A stretch of 64,000 nt of DNA, from assembly GCA_002412545.1 (NCBI GenBank), contig DHVG01000001.1:125440-189439 (forward strand). Direction: 5' to 3'. A program made the position numbers and the translations under genes. The stretch is from Elusimicrobia bacterium UBA5214. Lineage in GTDB: Bacteria > Elusimicrobiota > UBA5214. Of this stretch, positions 44,229 through 52,696 are shown in pieces. How positions within the stretch are numbered: the first letter of the stretch is position 1; each line of letters begins with the position of its first letter. The notes under the pieces are model-generated. The model had not been told where the DNA came from, made no database searches, and worked only from the letters and a program-made list of their open reading frames with translations.

Positions 44229-45862
44229 TTTAGATTTTGTGGTACCATATAGTTCCAGAAAAAGGAGTGGTCGATATTCTCCGTTATAGCCATGTTGAAT
44301 GCATCTTTCAATTCCTGAATATCAAAAAAAACTCTTCCTCTATCATCTTCAAATGTGTCGACGAAAATAATTCTTTTTTCTAAAAGTTCCCGTTGTCCTG
44401 GCAAGACTTGTTCCAATGGTATTCTTAAGGCAACGATTGGTTTATTGCTTGTTATTGCATACCCTATAGCTGTTGTGCATATAGAAGTAAAAAAATAAAT
44501 GTCAGTCATGTCCATTACATCCTCAAATGTCCCATCGACTATCTCTATATTCAGCTTATTAAATATTTTTTTGATAACACCTGTTTTATATATTCCTTCA
44601 GGATGGGGTTTATATAAAACCCTAAACCCAATGTTTTTCAGTTCTTTTATTATTCTTGATTCCAATTCCAGTGCTATTATACTGTCCCAGAAAACAACAA
44701 GACTATTCCTATAGCATTCTCCGATAAACATAACCGAAGGATTAATCTTACATTTTCTCCCTATTGGTCTCTTCTTATAAAAATTAATAAAATGTTCACT
44801 CTCTACACTACCAAATTCTATTTTTTGTTTCCGATATAACGGATACTTTTTTAGAAGGGATTTTGCAATTTCAGCGCTTCCCAAAGAATAAAAATTAAAT
44901 TTAGATACAGTAGAAAACTCCACCCAGCGATAAAGAGAAAGGTCATGTAGTATTGGATGTCCGTGTTGGAAACCAATACTTTCTCCACCATTTTTTATTA
45001 CTGCCAAGCCTAACATTTGCATAAAAGAATTACCTCCAGAAAGTCGGAAAAATCTCTTAATCTTTTTGCGAGCTACTTCTTTTTTCACGAGACGATATAA
45101 TCTTAATATATAATTTAAGTTATCACCGATTAACTTTTTTAAAACTGAATAAAAATGTTCTGAAATATTACAAAAATATTTTTCTTTTGCTAATATTCTA
45201 AATTCTTTAATAATCAAATCTACTAATTCTTCAATCTTTCCGGTATCTTCAGAAACTGCAGAAAGCATTTTCTGTCCGAGATAATCTTCTGGAAATTGTG
45301 GGTAAACTACCAAGTTATTCCTTTTGAAATAATTTAACATCACTTCTTGTGGCCAGACGGTCACCGTTTTACTCTCTATATTAGGATGGAACAAAACCTG
45401 TGGAAAATTACATCTAAACCAATACTTAATTCTTTTTCCATTCAACTTCAATCTATCTTTCAAGGTCAAATCTACTGCTTCAACATTATAAAGACGGGGG
45501 AACGGTTTAATTAACTGCTCAACAGATTCATCGGAAAAATTGTTCTTGCGCTCTAAGAAACTGTAAAAAATATGTTTTTGAGAAAAAACGAACTCCCTTT
45601 CTTTATCGTCCTCCATTCTTTGATAAATAAGCCAGGAGTAAAGAATATTACTTAAAAGAAGAACAAATTTATACTGGATAAGTAAAACATCGCTTATTTC
45701 TTCATCAAAATAAGTGTCAATAACCCGGTCAAATATTTCTTCAATATCATTTTGAATTTTTGAATAGAAAGAATAACTCAAAGGAAACTCAAAAGTTTCC
45801 AACCAGTAATTTAAATCTTTTTCTTCACTTAAACTCCATAAATCTAAATAAATTTTTTTCAT
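44225..45862 (-). CDS. LIC12162-like putative transferase
   Basis: A 545-residue protein resembling the LIC12162 family of uncharacterised putative transferases from O-antigen loci. Recognisable parts are GFQHGHPILHDLSLYRWVEF in the middle, VLYKPHPEGIYK and FTSICTTAIGYAITSNKPIVA near the C-terminus; the last two look like the donor and acceptor sites of a GT-B/kinase-like capsule enzyme. It starts a short unit behind a possible promoter at 45884-45913. Substrate unknown. Confidence 0.6.
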   Translation of the reverse strand: MKKIYLDLWSLSEEKDLNYWLETFEFPLSYSFYSKIQNDIEEIFDRVIDTYFDEEISDVLLIQYKFVLLLSNILYSWLIYQRMEDDKEREFVFSQKHIFYSFLERKNNFSDESVEQLIKPFPRLYNVEAVDLTLKDRLKLNGKRIKYWFRCNFPQVLFHPNIESKTVTVWPQEVMLNYFKRNNLVVYPQFPEDYLGQKMLSAVSEDTGKIEELVDLIIKEFRILAKEKYFCNISEHFYSVLKKLIGDNLNYILRLYRLVKKEVARKKIKRFFRLSGGNSFMQMLGLAVIKNGGESIGFQHGHPILHDLSLYRWVEFSTVSKFNFYSLGSAEIAKSLLKKYPLYRKQKIEFGSVESEHFINFYKKRPIGRKCKINPSVMFIGECYRNSLVVFWDSIIALELESRIIKELKNIGFRVLYKPHPEGIYKTGVIKKIFNKLNIEIVDGTFEDVMDMTDIYFFTSICTTAIGYAITSNKPIVALRIPLEQVLPGQRELLEKRIIFVDTFEDDRGRVFFDIQELKDAFNMAITENIDHSFFWNYMVPQNLK

Positions 45863-45883
45863 TTTTTCCTTTGTCTAAAAATA

Positions 45884-45913
45884 TATAATTTTGTAATCTA
45901 CCCCATTTGTCAA
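45884..45913 (-). promoter_or_regulatory. Possible sigma70 promoter
   Basis: On the minus strand a perfect TTGACA (45908-45913) is followed 18 bp later by ATTATA (45884-45889). The predicted leader before the ATG at 45862 would be only about 15 nt, although an AAAGGA ribosome-binding site fits in it. This short leader lowers confidence. Confidence 0.4.
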
Positions 45914-45986
45914 GTCCAAGAGAAGATAGAAATATCAGGTCTCGCCAGTTAGTTTGGTTCCCAAAGTTTTTACCCTTGCCTTAAAT

Positions 45987-47093
45987 TCAACCGGAGTCAA
46001 ATAGTTTGAGGTATTGACTGATGTATTCCTCAATAAGGGATTTTTTTTTCTTTCTTAAATACTCAGCCGAATAAAATTTCTCTCCACGAAAAAGTGGGTA
46101 GACGGTATCACCAAAACCAGATTTGAAATACGAAATACCTAACTCTTTTTCTAAAAAGACTTCTTGTGAAATTATCGGATACAAATTCCATCCTGTTTCA
46201 TAGTAATGACAACCATTTTTTCTTAGATATTTCATTACCTCCCACTGTAAAAGATGACCTATACCTCGTATCTTCTTATAATCGGGGCGCGTTGCCGATG
46301 AGCCATAATATGCCTTTCCTTTATAAACGATAACTAAAAAGCCAGAAACAAAATCATTATTGTTTTTCTCAAGTGCTAAAATTAGGTAGCCACTTTTCAC
46401 CCATTCAAACATAATATCCCAACTTTCATCAGGCCTTGTCTTTCTTCCAGCAGCAAGGAAATGTAAATTCTTATAGATAGCAAACACATCCTCGGAAATA
46501 TTTTCATCATTAAAAATGTCAACTGTATAACCATTTTTTATTGCTGTTTTGATATTCAACTTATGCGCCCTATGAATATCGGAAAAGATTTTGTCTTCTG
46601 GATTTTTAAGGTCTATTATATTTGTAGATAATGATGTCTCAAGATAGCCGAATTTTGGCAATGGATTAAACCTTTGACTGCCTGCAATAATTTCTTCACC
46701 CAGCGGGTCTAAAAAAAATCTTGCATAAGAAATATTGTTTTCTTCAGCAAGGTTATCTATTTGCTGAAAAACTATTTTGGTAATATCCTTTTTATTGTCT
46801 TGGTGGAGACTGTTTTCAAAAGCCGGGAACGGCATATTTGTATCTCCTATAGCAAATTCAAATATTTCAGGTTCTTCATAAACAGTTTGCATAATAAGTG
46901 GGACTATTGCGGCGATTTTGCTATTCTGGTAAACCATAAATGACAGGTTCTTACTTTTCCTATCAAATCTGCAATTTTGTGCATATTCTAAGAAATATGT
47001 CGTATGCCTGAACCAGGCCTCACTGGATTCAAGACAGAACCGATTCCAAAGCTCGCGTTTGTTTTCAGTCAATTCAACAATTTCAAAGCTCAT
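45987..47093 (-). CDS. FemAB-like GNAT-fold transferase
   Basis: A 368-residue double-GNAT protein in the style of FemAB/Acetyltransf_6: LWNRFCLESSEAWFRHTTYF, IFSDIHRAHKLNIKTAIKNG (the diagnostic RKxxxxA-like helix), GSSATRPDYKKIRGIGHLLQ for the CoA or tRNA site and YETGWNLYPI. It would add an acyl or aminoacyl group to an amino sugar. The upstream methyltransferase overlaps it by 4 bp. Confidence 0.78.
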   Translation of the reverse strand: MSFEIVELTENKRELWNRFCLESSEAWFRHTTYFLEYAQNCRFDRKSKNLSFMVYQNSKIAAIVPLIMQTVYEEPEIFEFAIGDTNMPFPAFENSLHQDNKKDITKIVFQQIDNLAEENNISYARFFLDPLGEEIIAGSQRFNPLPKFGYLETSLSTNIIDLKNPEDKIFSDIHRAHKLNIKTAIKNGYTVDIFNDENISEDVFAIYKNLHFLAAGRKTRPDESWDIMFEWVKSGYLILALEKNNNDFVSGFLVIVYKGKAYYGSSATRPDYKKIRGIGHLLQWEVMKYLRKNGCHYYETGWNLYPIISQEVFLEKELGISYFKSGFGDTVYPLFRGEKFYSAEYLRKKKKSLIEEYISQYLKLFDSG

Positions 47094-47782
47094 TTTTGTG
47101 CTTTTATTACTAAATAATGAATTTTAATAGACCCGTTATTATAGGTTTTAATTACATTTTCAATTGAGATATTTCTAAACTTCATTTTTTCTAAAATTTG
47201 CTCTATTGCTTTTGCTGTAGGAAAGCAGGTAATTCCATTGTTAGCAAGAGGTGCTTTGGAATTTGAAACATTGTCTATGGTAAATTTATCTATAAGTCGT
47301 CCCCCACCGTGTTTATAAGAAAACGATTTATTACCAAGGTGATAAGAGAAAAAGAAACCACCAGGTTTTAATACCCTTCTTACTTCAGAATATACCTTAA
47401 GGTGTTCCGAAAAAGTAATGTGTTGCATAGAAACAATATCTACTACGGCATCAAAATAGTTGTCTTTATAAGGTAAATTAAGCATATTTCCTACTTTGAT
47501 ATCTGCTTTTACTTTCCATTTATCTAACATTTTTTTGCACAGATTTATTCCTTTCTTGCTTATATCAAAACCGTAGGTATCAAATTCTTCTTTTGCTATC
47601 ATCCACAAATTTGCCCCTGAACCACAACCTATTTCTAATATTTTTATTTTTCTTCTTTGAGATTTATTAATATGAAAAAAATTAACACCTAAAAACCTTA
47701 AAAGCTCTTCATTTGGATACAACCGTTGTGCATTAAAACCAAGTTTTTTATACTGTTCGTCCCAAATATTTATCTTTTTCAT
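47090..47782 (-). CDS. Class I SAM methyltransferase
   Basis: A 230-residue protein with motif I KILEIGCGSGANLWMIAKE, YGFDISKKGINLC, DAVVDIVSMQHI and VRRVLKPGGFFFSYH. It is a standard small-molecule methyltransferase of the Methyltransf_11 type. The start lies 74 bp after the radical SAM gene; its end overlaps the FemAB-like gene. The substrate may be a glycan substituent. Confidence 0.87.
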   Translation of the reverse strand: MKKINIWDEQYKKLGFNAQRLYPNEELLRFLGVNFFHINKSQRRKIKILEIGCGSGANLWMIAKEEFDTYGFDISKKGINLCKKMLDKWKVKADIKVGNMLNLPYKDNYFDAVVDIVSMQHITFSEHLKVYSEVRRVLKPGGFFFSYHLGNKSFSYKHGGGRLIDKFTIDNVSNSKAPLANNGITCFPTAKAIEQILEKMKFRNISIENVIKTYNNGSIKIHYLVIKAQK

Positions 47783-47856
47783 CTTTCAAGGAGATTCCAG
47801 CGCAGAGAGAAAATTTCTAAACCCATTTTGTTTTCTAAACTATTCCTATGTTTGAT

Positions 47857-49365
47857 TTACTCTTTATATTTTTTATCAATAATTTCTTGAGCAAATTCAA
47901 TTAACTCTTCATAAATTTTTGGATTTCTTTTTGCACTTTCTATTTTATACCAATAACTTTCTGGCAAAACTAAGTAGAGATTAAAAGTTTTTAAAAAAAA
48001 TAATAAATCCTCTTTTTTCATCTTTGATAAGTTAAAAATATATGCCTCGTCCATAGGTGGAATATGTCCGTGGTCTTCTAACGAAACTTTATAATCCTCA
48101 TAAATACTTGTTCCCGGAAATGGATATAGGATGTAAACATTAGCATCAGGAATTTCAAGTTCTTTATTAAATCTTATGGTTTCGTAAACATTCTCTTTGG
48201 TTTCCCCGGGTAAACCAATCACATTGAATGTAGAAATTTTTATACCATAATTCTTTACGATACCTATAGCATTTTTAATTTGTTGATTACTTATGTGTCG
48301 ATTAAGGACATCTCTTCTTATTTTTTCATTACCGGTTTCTATTCCTATTGACATAGCCACGCACCCCATTTCCTTAGCAACTTTTACCTTTTCCTCTGTT
48401 ACAGTTGCCGGGTCAACTGAACAACCAAACATTATGTCTAAAGGTTTTAATAAATCCTTAAGTTCATAGAGTTGTTCTAACGGTCTTAATAAAAATGTAT
48501 CATCAGAAAATTTAAACCAAGTTATTTCATATTTGTTTCTTAGAAATTCTATGTTTCTTGCTACGATTCTTGGAGATTGAAATCTCATATAATGGGCACC
48601 GCATCCTTTAAAAAGTGTGCGCAATTTATCATTAACACAATAAGCACACCCCCTCGGACAGCCTCTTGATGTACTCATAAAAATACCTTTATAGATATTG
48701 CCTAAAAAAGGCCTAAAAAAATAACGAGGGTCAAAAATGCTTAAATCTGGTATAGGCAATGAATCCAAATCTACAAATGGTCTCAAATCATTCTTTATTA
48801 CTCTTCCGTCACATTCTTTTTCAGGTTTTATATATAAATTTTTTATTCCTGAAATGTCATTGTTATTTTCTAAATAATGACATAATTCTGGTAAAGCTTC
48901 GTCTCCTTCTCCTATACAAACAAAATCTATTTCTTTTTGGTTTATTACACTTTCCGGCATAAGAGTTGGATGCACACCTCCAAAAATAACCTTACATTTT
49001 AGGTTTATCTTCTTTATTAAATCTAAGGATTTTTCATAATTTGTGGTCATTGCAGAAACCGCAATTAACGATGGATTAAACTCATTTATAAATTTAGAAA
49101 ATTCCTCTACTATGTCCACTTGCGGATCATTTGTGACTAAATCTTTTAAGCTATAGGGAGTAGATTTGTGAAATGCGATACCCCCAGATAATTTTTTCTT
49201 AATCTTCTTTTCTTTGTCCTTAGACCAATTCTTTGGTTTCAGAAAAGCCGTATCAAATAATGCAACTTCATGCCCGTATTTCTTTAAAACAGAGCTCAAA
49301 ATACTAATTCCTCCCGGCAAAGTCGCATCTAAAAAATTTGTACAATTAACAAACAAAACTTTCAT
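47857..49365 (-). CDS. B12-binding-type radical SAM protein
   Basis: A 502-residue protein: the N-terminal cobalamin-type domain has LPGGISILSSVLKKYGHEVA and CKVIFGGVHPTLMPE, and the radical SAM core starts STSRGCPRGCAYC (C-x3-C-x2-C) with WFKFSDDTFLL and SIGIETGNE. A good ribosome-binding site (AGGAGG, 9 bases before the ATG) is present, and 124 bp of non-coding DNA lies upstream with inverted repeats TAAACG/CGTTTA and TGTTTAAG/CTTTAACA, so it may start its own transcript. Confidence 0.86.
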   Translation of the reverse strand: MKVLFVNCTNFLDATLPGGISILSSVLKKYGHEVALFDTAFLKPKNWSKDKEKKIKKKLSGGIAFHKSTPYSLKDLVTNDPQVDIVEEFSKFINEFNPSLIAVSAMTTNYEKSLDLIKKINLKCKVIFGGVHPTLMPESVINQKEIDFVCIGEGDEALPELCHYLENNNDISGIKNLYIKPEKECDGRVIKNDLRPFVDLDSLPIPDLSIFDPRYFFRPFLGNIYKGIFMSTSRGCPRGCAYCVNDKLRTLFKGCGAHYMRFQSPRIVARNIEFLRNKYEITWFKFSDDTFLLRPLEQLYELKDLLKPLDIMFGCSVDPATVTEEKVKVAKEMGCVAMSIGIETGNEKIRRDVLNRHISNQQIKNAIGIVKNYGIKISTFNVIGLPGETKENVYETIRFNKELEIPDANVYILYPFPGTSIYEDYKVSLEDHGHIPPMDEAYIFNLSKMKKEDLLFFLKTFNLYLVLPESYWYKIESAKRNPKIYEELIEFAQEIIDKKYKE

Positions 49366-49489
49366 CTAACCATTCCTCCTCCTATGATAAAAGTCAAATT
49401 GTGTTAAACGATTTGCTCCGTTTATTACTTTTCTTCAAACTAACTCAAAGTTGTTAAAGTCCTTAAACACCTAATTGTTTTTCAAAGTG

Positions 49490-50515
49490 TTATAGATAAT
49501 CTCCTTTTTGAAGGGGGGTTCCTCTCTTAAGGTTTTTCTTAGCCTTTTTCCCTAAGATAGTATTGATATACTTGGGAAGAAGACCGAAATCAGGCCTGAT
49601 AGATTTAACATTTTTTTCAGTAAAAATTTCGTCTTTTTTTATATCTTTAACAACAAAAAGTGAACGTCTGAAAACCCTGCTATTTCTTTCATCTTTGGTT
49701 ACTCCATAGTAAACTCTACCTAAAGATTCTTCTGCTATTCTTATGTTTTCTGCTAAACTTTTAAATTCCTGTGGTTCAAGAGAAAAAAAACTATCTGGCG
49801 TTTTTATCTTTCTTGATAAGGTGAAATGTTTTTCAATGAGTTTTGCCCCCAAGCAGACCGCACTGATTGAAGTGGCAATTCCTAAAGTGTGGTCAGAAAG
49901 ACCTATTTGCAGTTTAAATCTTTTTTGCATATCGGAGATTGTCTTTAGATTCATTTCTTCTGGTTTTGCCGGATAACTGCTTACACATTTAAGGAGAATG
50001 ATATTTTTTGCGCCGGCAATCCTTGCCGTATTAACTGCTTCTTTAATTTCGGGAAGAGTCGCCATTCCTGTGGATAAGATTAACGGTTTTTTAGTTCCAG
50101 CCATGTATTCAATTAAAGGTAAATCCACCAACTCAAAGGAGGCAATTTTGTGCATAGGAACATTTAATTCTTCTAAAAAGTCAACTGAAGTTTTATCAAA
50201 AGCAGTAGCAAAAAATATAATTCCTAAATCATCAGCAATTTTTTTAAGTTCTTTAAACCAATTCCAGGGGGTATATGCTTTTTTATAAAGTTGGTAGAGA
50301 GTTTGACCACCCCATTTGGGATGTTTGATTCTAAAATGTTTATTATCGCAATCTATGGTTATAGTGTCAGGAGTGTAGCACTGGAACTTCACAGCATCAG
50401 CACCACATTCTTTTGCTTTCTTTATTAAGTCAACTGCGCGATTAAAATTCTGCCCATGGTTTGCAGAAATTTCAGCAACGATAAAACAATTCTTTAGTTT
50501 ATTGAACTTTATCAT
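49490..50515 (-). CDS. pseI: Pseudaminic acid synthase-type NeuB enzyme
   Basis: A sialic-acid-synthase family protein with FIVAEISANHGQ, CYTPDTITID, ILSTGMATLPEI, IGLSDHTLG, KHFTLSR and KTPDSFFSLEPQEFK, followed by a C-terminal SAF (antifreeze) domain ending at GTPLQKGDYL. The TPDTITID and SFFSLEP blocks favour pseudaminic over sialic acid. It condenses a 6-deoxy-hexosamine derivative with phosphoenolpyruvate. The frame is open to 50677, but the 54 extra lysine-rich residues do not fit the family, and another ORF covers them; the ATG at 50515 gives 341 residues, the usual size. Confidence 0.85.
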   Translation of the reverse strand: MIKFNKLKNCFIVAEISANHGQNFNRAVDLIKKAKECGADAVKFQCYTPDTITIDCDNKHFRIKHPKWGGQTLYQLYKKAYTPWNWFKELKKIADDLGIIFFATAFDKTSVDFLEELNVPMHKIASFELVDLPLIEYMAGTKKPLILSTGMATLPEIKEAVNTARIAGAKNIILLKCVSSYPAKPEEMNLKTISDMQKRFKLQIGLSDHTLGIATSISAVCLGAKLIEKHFTLSRKIKTPDSFFSLEPQEFKSLAENIRIAEESLGRVYYGVTKDERNSRVFRRSLFVVKDIKKDEIFTEKNVKSIRPDFGLLPKYINTILGKKAKKNLKRGTPLQKGDYL

Positions 50516-50705
50516 TTGCTGGCTTGAATTTTTTAAGGTACTTAGTTTTTTCGTATAACTCAAATGAAATTTCAATTTTCCTTTCAAAAGGTTCTTTTGC
50601 AAATACTCTGCGACATTCCTCTTTTGATTTAAAAATTTTCTTTCTACATTTTTCGCTATCTTTCTGATTTTTCGCATAAGATGAAAATATGGTAAGGGTT
50701 TTCAA
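50499..50705 (-). CDS. Small ORF ahead of pseI, possible conserved hypothetical
   Basis: A 68-codon frame that overlaps both the end of the upstream methyltransferase and the start of pseI. The last 45 residues (ECRRVFAKEPFERKIEI, then FELYEKTKYLKK) resemble small charged proteins found beside nucleotidyltransferase modules. The true start may be internal, after the methyltransferase stop. It explains why the frame upstream of pseI M55 is open without being coding. Confidence 0.4.
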   Translation of the reverse strand: MKTLTIFSSYAKNQKDSEKCRKKIFKSKEECRRVFAKEPFERKIEISFELYEKTKYLKKFKPANDKVQ

Positions 50706-51492
50706 ATGGACGGAATTTTTTAATAACTTTCAAGTTATTCTTCTCTAAAATTTGAATAATCTTTCTCTCGGGATAACCTTTTCTTCCGATTTCCCAATAA
50801 TGCGGGTTATATTTATCTTCTCTATGTAAAAATTGCTTTTCATCTATATCATTCAAAAAACATCTAAAGGGACAAAACTTGAAGAAATTAAAATTAAATT
50901 TTCTAATATACCTGTCTACTAAATTTAATTCAAATTGAAATCTAAAATAATTAGATTGATAAGGAAGTGAAATTAATACATAGTTCCTAACAATATAAGA
51001 AATATTTTTTAAAGCAATTTCAAAAAAATTATATGGAAGATGCTCGAGAACTTCACAGCATCCAACTATATCAAATATGCTTTCCCTAAAAGGTAAATTC
51101 TTTACATCTCCAACGATATCTGGATTATTATCAGATAGAATATCCAAAGTATATATTTTATAACCATATAAATTAGCTATGGCGCTAAAAATTCCTCTGC
51201 CTGGCCCTATTTCCAAAATTGACCTAGTTTTACTTATGGGTAAAGATAACACTTCTTTTAATTGATAATAATAAGACATCCACTGTCGCTTTGTAATGTA
51301 CTCAGCAGACAAGAATAATTCATCAATACAGTCTTTGCCTAATCTGTTTGAAACTTCATCATTTAGTATGTCAGGATAGTTAGCGACAAATTTTTTGCCT
51401 GTTCTTTTAAATATAAGTTCTAAAATCTTGTGTCTTTCCGGAAACCTGTCTTTAATTTTATTAAATGTTGTATCTGACAATACTAACTTCAT
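50656..51492 (-). CDS. Class I SAM methyltransferase
   Basis: A 278-residue protein with motif I SILEIGPGRGIFSAIANLYG, TLDILSDNNPDIVGD, FDIVGCCEVLEHLPYNFFE and VLISLPYQSNYFRF. A typical glycan-locus methyltransferase; the middle contains a basic helix (YIRKFNFNFFKF). It lies within a region of gene fragments and may have arrived with them. Confidence 0.83.
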   Translation of the reverse strand: MKLVLSDTTFNKIKDRFPERHKILELIFKRTGKKFVANYPDILNDEVSNRLGKDCIDELFLSAEYITKRQWMSYYYQLKEVLSLPISKTRSILEIGPGRGIFSAIANLYGYKIYTLDILSDNNPDIVGDVKNLPFRESIFDIVGCCEVLEHLPYNFFEIALKNISYIVRNYVLISLPYQSNYFRFQFELNLVDRYIRKFNFNFFKFCPFRCFLNDIDEKQFLHREDKYNPHYWEIGRKGYPERKIIQILEKNNLKVIKKFRPFENPYHIFILCEKSER

Positions 51493-51503
51493 AACGTTTA
51501 GAG

Positions 51504-51617
51504 TTACGAAAACATATATTTTTCCACTGATCTGCCCGTGGTTTGCAGAAATTCAGCAACTATGAAAATCTTATTTATTTTCCTAGAATTTAACATCGGT
51601 TCAACCGATTCCTTCAT
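51504..51617 (-). pseudogene. Fragment: decayed 5' end of a second pseI-like gene
   Basis: Immediately after the small ORF at 51618-51845, a 37-codon frame begins with MLNSRKINKIFIVAE and then runs out of frame. The plus-strand bases 51532-51569 match pseI 50450-50487 almost exactly, except for a one-base deletion (GAATTTC for GAAATTTC) and a few substitutions. It corresponds to the IVAEISANHGQ block. This is a truncated, frameshifted copy of a NeuB-family gene start. Confidence 0.7.
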
Positions 51618-51845
51618 TCAAAATTTATTGTTCTTATCTACAATTTTATGAAATGGTTTGGGAACATGATTAATAAAGTGATTATATTCAGTTAAAAATG
51701 TTAGCAATCTATCTAAATCCATCTTCCTGTTTATGATAAAAGGATTATATCTGTTTTTAGCTATTTTTCTTAAATCATCTCTTAGTTTGGAAGACTTAAC
51801 AATTTTTTTTAATTCGTTTTTTTCTTCTTCAGTCAGTTTTGTCAT
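51618..51845 (-). CDS. Small conserved hypothetical, nucleotidyltransferase partner type
   Basis: A 75-residue charged protein (EEEKNELKKIVKSSKLRDDL, then NRYNPFIINRKMDLDRLLTF and HFINHVPKPFHKI). This pattern occurs in small proteins encoded next to a nucleotidyltransferase-fold gene, sometimes described as toxin-antitoxin-like. Here the nucleotidyltransferase is present only as a 5' fragment on the other side (51829-51942), so the pair is broken. Function unknown. Confidence 0.55.
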   Translation of the reverse strand: MTKLTEEEKNELKKIVKSSKLRDDLRKIAKNRYNPFIINRKMDLDRLLTFLTEYNHFINHVPKPFHKIVDKNNKF

Positions 51846-51942
51846 CTAATGCACCTAAAGCGAACCCACCGATAAGAGCGTAGCGAATATTTTCTTTTTC
51901 AAAATTTTTAAGTATCAATTCTAAAACTGTTTTAAAATCCAT
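51829..51942 (-). pseudogene. Fragment: 5' end of a nucleotidyltransferase-fold gene
   Basis: A 37-codon frame reads MDFKTVLELILKNFEKEN and continues RYALIGGFALGALDD before stopping inside the start of the next ORF. The ALIGGFALGAL segment is the GG(S/F) signature of nucleotidyltransferase-fold proteins (AbiEii/MNT-like), which normally continue with an acidic D-x-D. The D-x-D part is missing, so only about 32 residues of the original gene remain. Confidence 0.6.
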
Positions 51943-51944
51943 CT

Positions 51945-52031
51945 TTATTTTCTAACCATCCCCGTTATAATCACATCAAGCCACTTGTCATCTTTATAAA
52001 CAAATTCTTTCAAACGTTTTTTATAATATAT
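51945..52031 (-). pseudogene. Fragment: 3' end of a GNAT acetyltransferase
   Basis: A frame of 28 codons overlapping the HAD stop reads LKEFVYKDDKWLDVIITGMV and ends RK-stop. Relatives of the GNAT at 54580-55155 end with a similar EHVFIEGKFVDSLIHGYLRK block. There is no start and the frame is closed upstream, so it is a leftover C-terminus that has been joined to the HAD gene end. Confidence 0.55.
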
Positions 52032-52696
52032 TTAAGGAATTTTTCGTTGATGTCAGAAAGAAAATTAAACTGATATTCTGCTTCAAATTCCTTCGATTTA
52101 AAAACGTTCTTATACGGACCTCTCAAGATTCTAATTGTTTTAAATCCTAACGGTTTAATACCAACAAAATCTTTATCTGGATTATCGCCAATACATATAA
52201 CCTTTTGAGGCTCAGTCTTTTCTTTTCTGCATATTCTTAGGAAACAATATGGTGAAGGTTTTGCTTTTTTTATCCCATAACAATGTGTTATATAACAAGC
52301 TTTAACTTTTTCATATAAACCAAGAGCAGATATTTTGTTCTTTTGAACTATTTTGTTCCCATCAGTAACAATATACAAAGGATAGCTCCTGAAACGTCTC
52401 AAAAAATCTTCTGCATCGGGATAGAGATAAATTTTCGGTTTATGAGTATGGTATACAGAAATACATTTTTCAACATTCTTTTTAGAATAAAATCCGTAGT
52501 TAGTTAATAAAGCATCAAAAATATGTCCTCTACCATTTGATTTAAGTTTGTCATCCATAAATTGAATACTTTCTCCCGAATTTATAGAATAACACCTTTC
52601 TAAATAGTTTGCTACCTTTTTAAACCCACCTCTGACAAATTCTCTCTCATCATATAAAGTATCGTCAAGATCAAGAACAATTACTATTTCAAACAA
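52010..52696 (-). CDS. HAD-superfamily hydrolase
   Basis: A 228-residue HAD phosphatase: VIVLDLDDTLYDERE (nucleophile), YIVTDGNKIV, KAKPSPYCFL and CIGDNPDKDFVG. It overlaps the epimerase/ATP-grasp gene by 8 bp. Similar HAD genes accompany ATP-grasp genes in nonulosonate and modified-sugar clusters, so it could dephosphorylate a 9-phosphate or a ligated intermediate. Substrate not provable from sequence. Confidence 0.8.
   Translation of the reverse strand: MFEIVIVLDLDDTLYDEREFVRGGFKKVANYLERCYSINSGESIQFMDDKLKSNGRGHIFDALLTNYGFYSKKNVEKCISVYHTHKPKIYLYPDAEDFLRRFRSYPLYIVTDGNKIVQKNKISALGLYEKVKACYITHCYGIKKAKPSPYCFLRICRKEKTEPQKVICIGDNPDKDFVGIKPLGFKTIRILRGPYKNVFKSKEFEAEYQFNFLSDINEKFLKYIIKNV

Noticed and set aside
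51504..51942. A functional toxin-antitoxin pair
   Set aside because: The nucleotidyltransferase is only a 32-codon fragment lacking the D-x-D residues; only the small partner ORF is complete.
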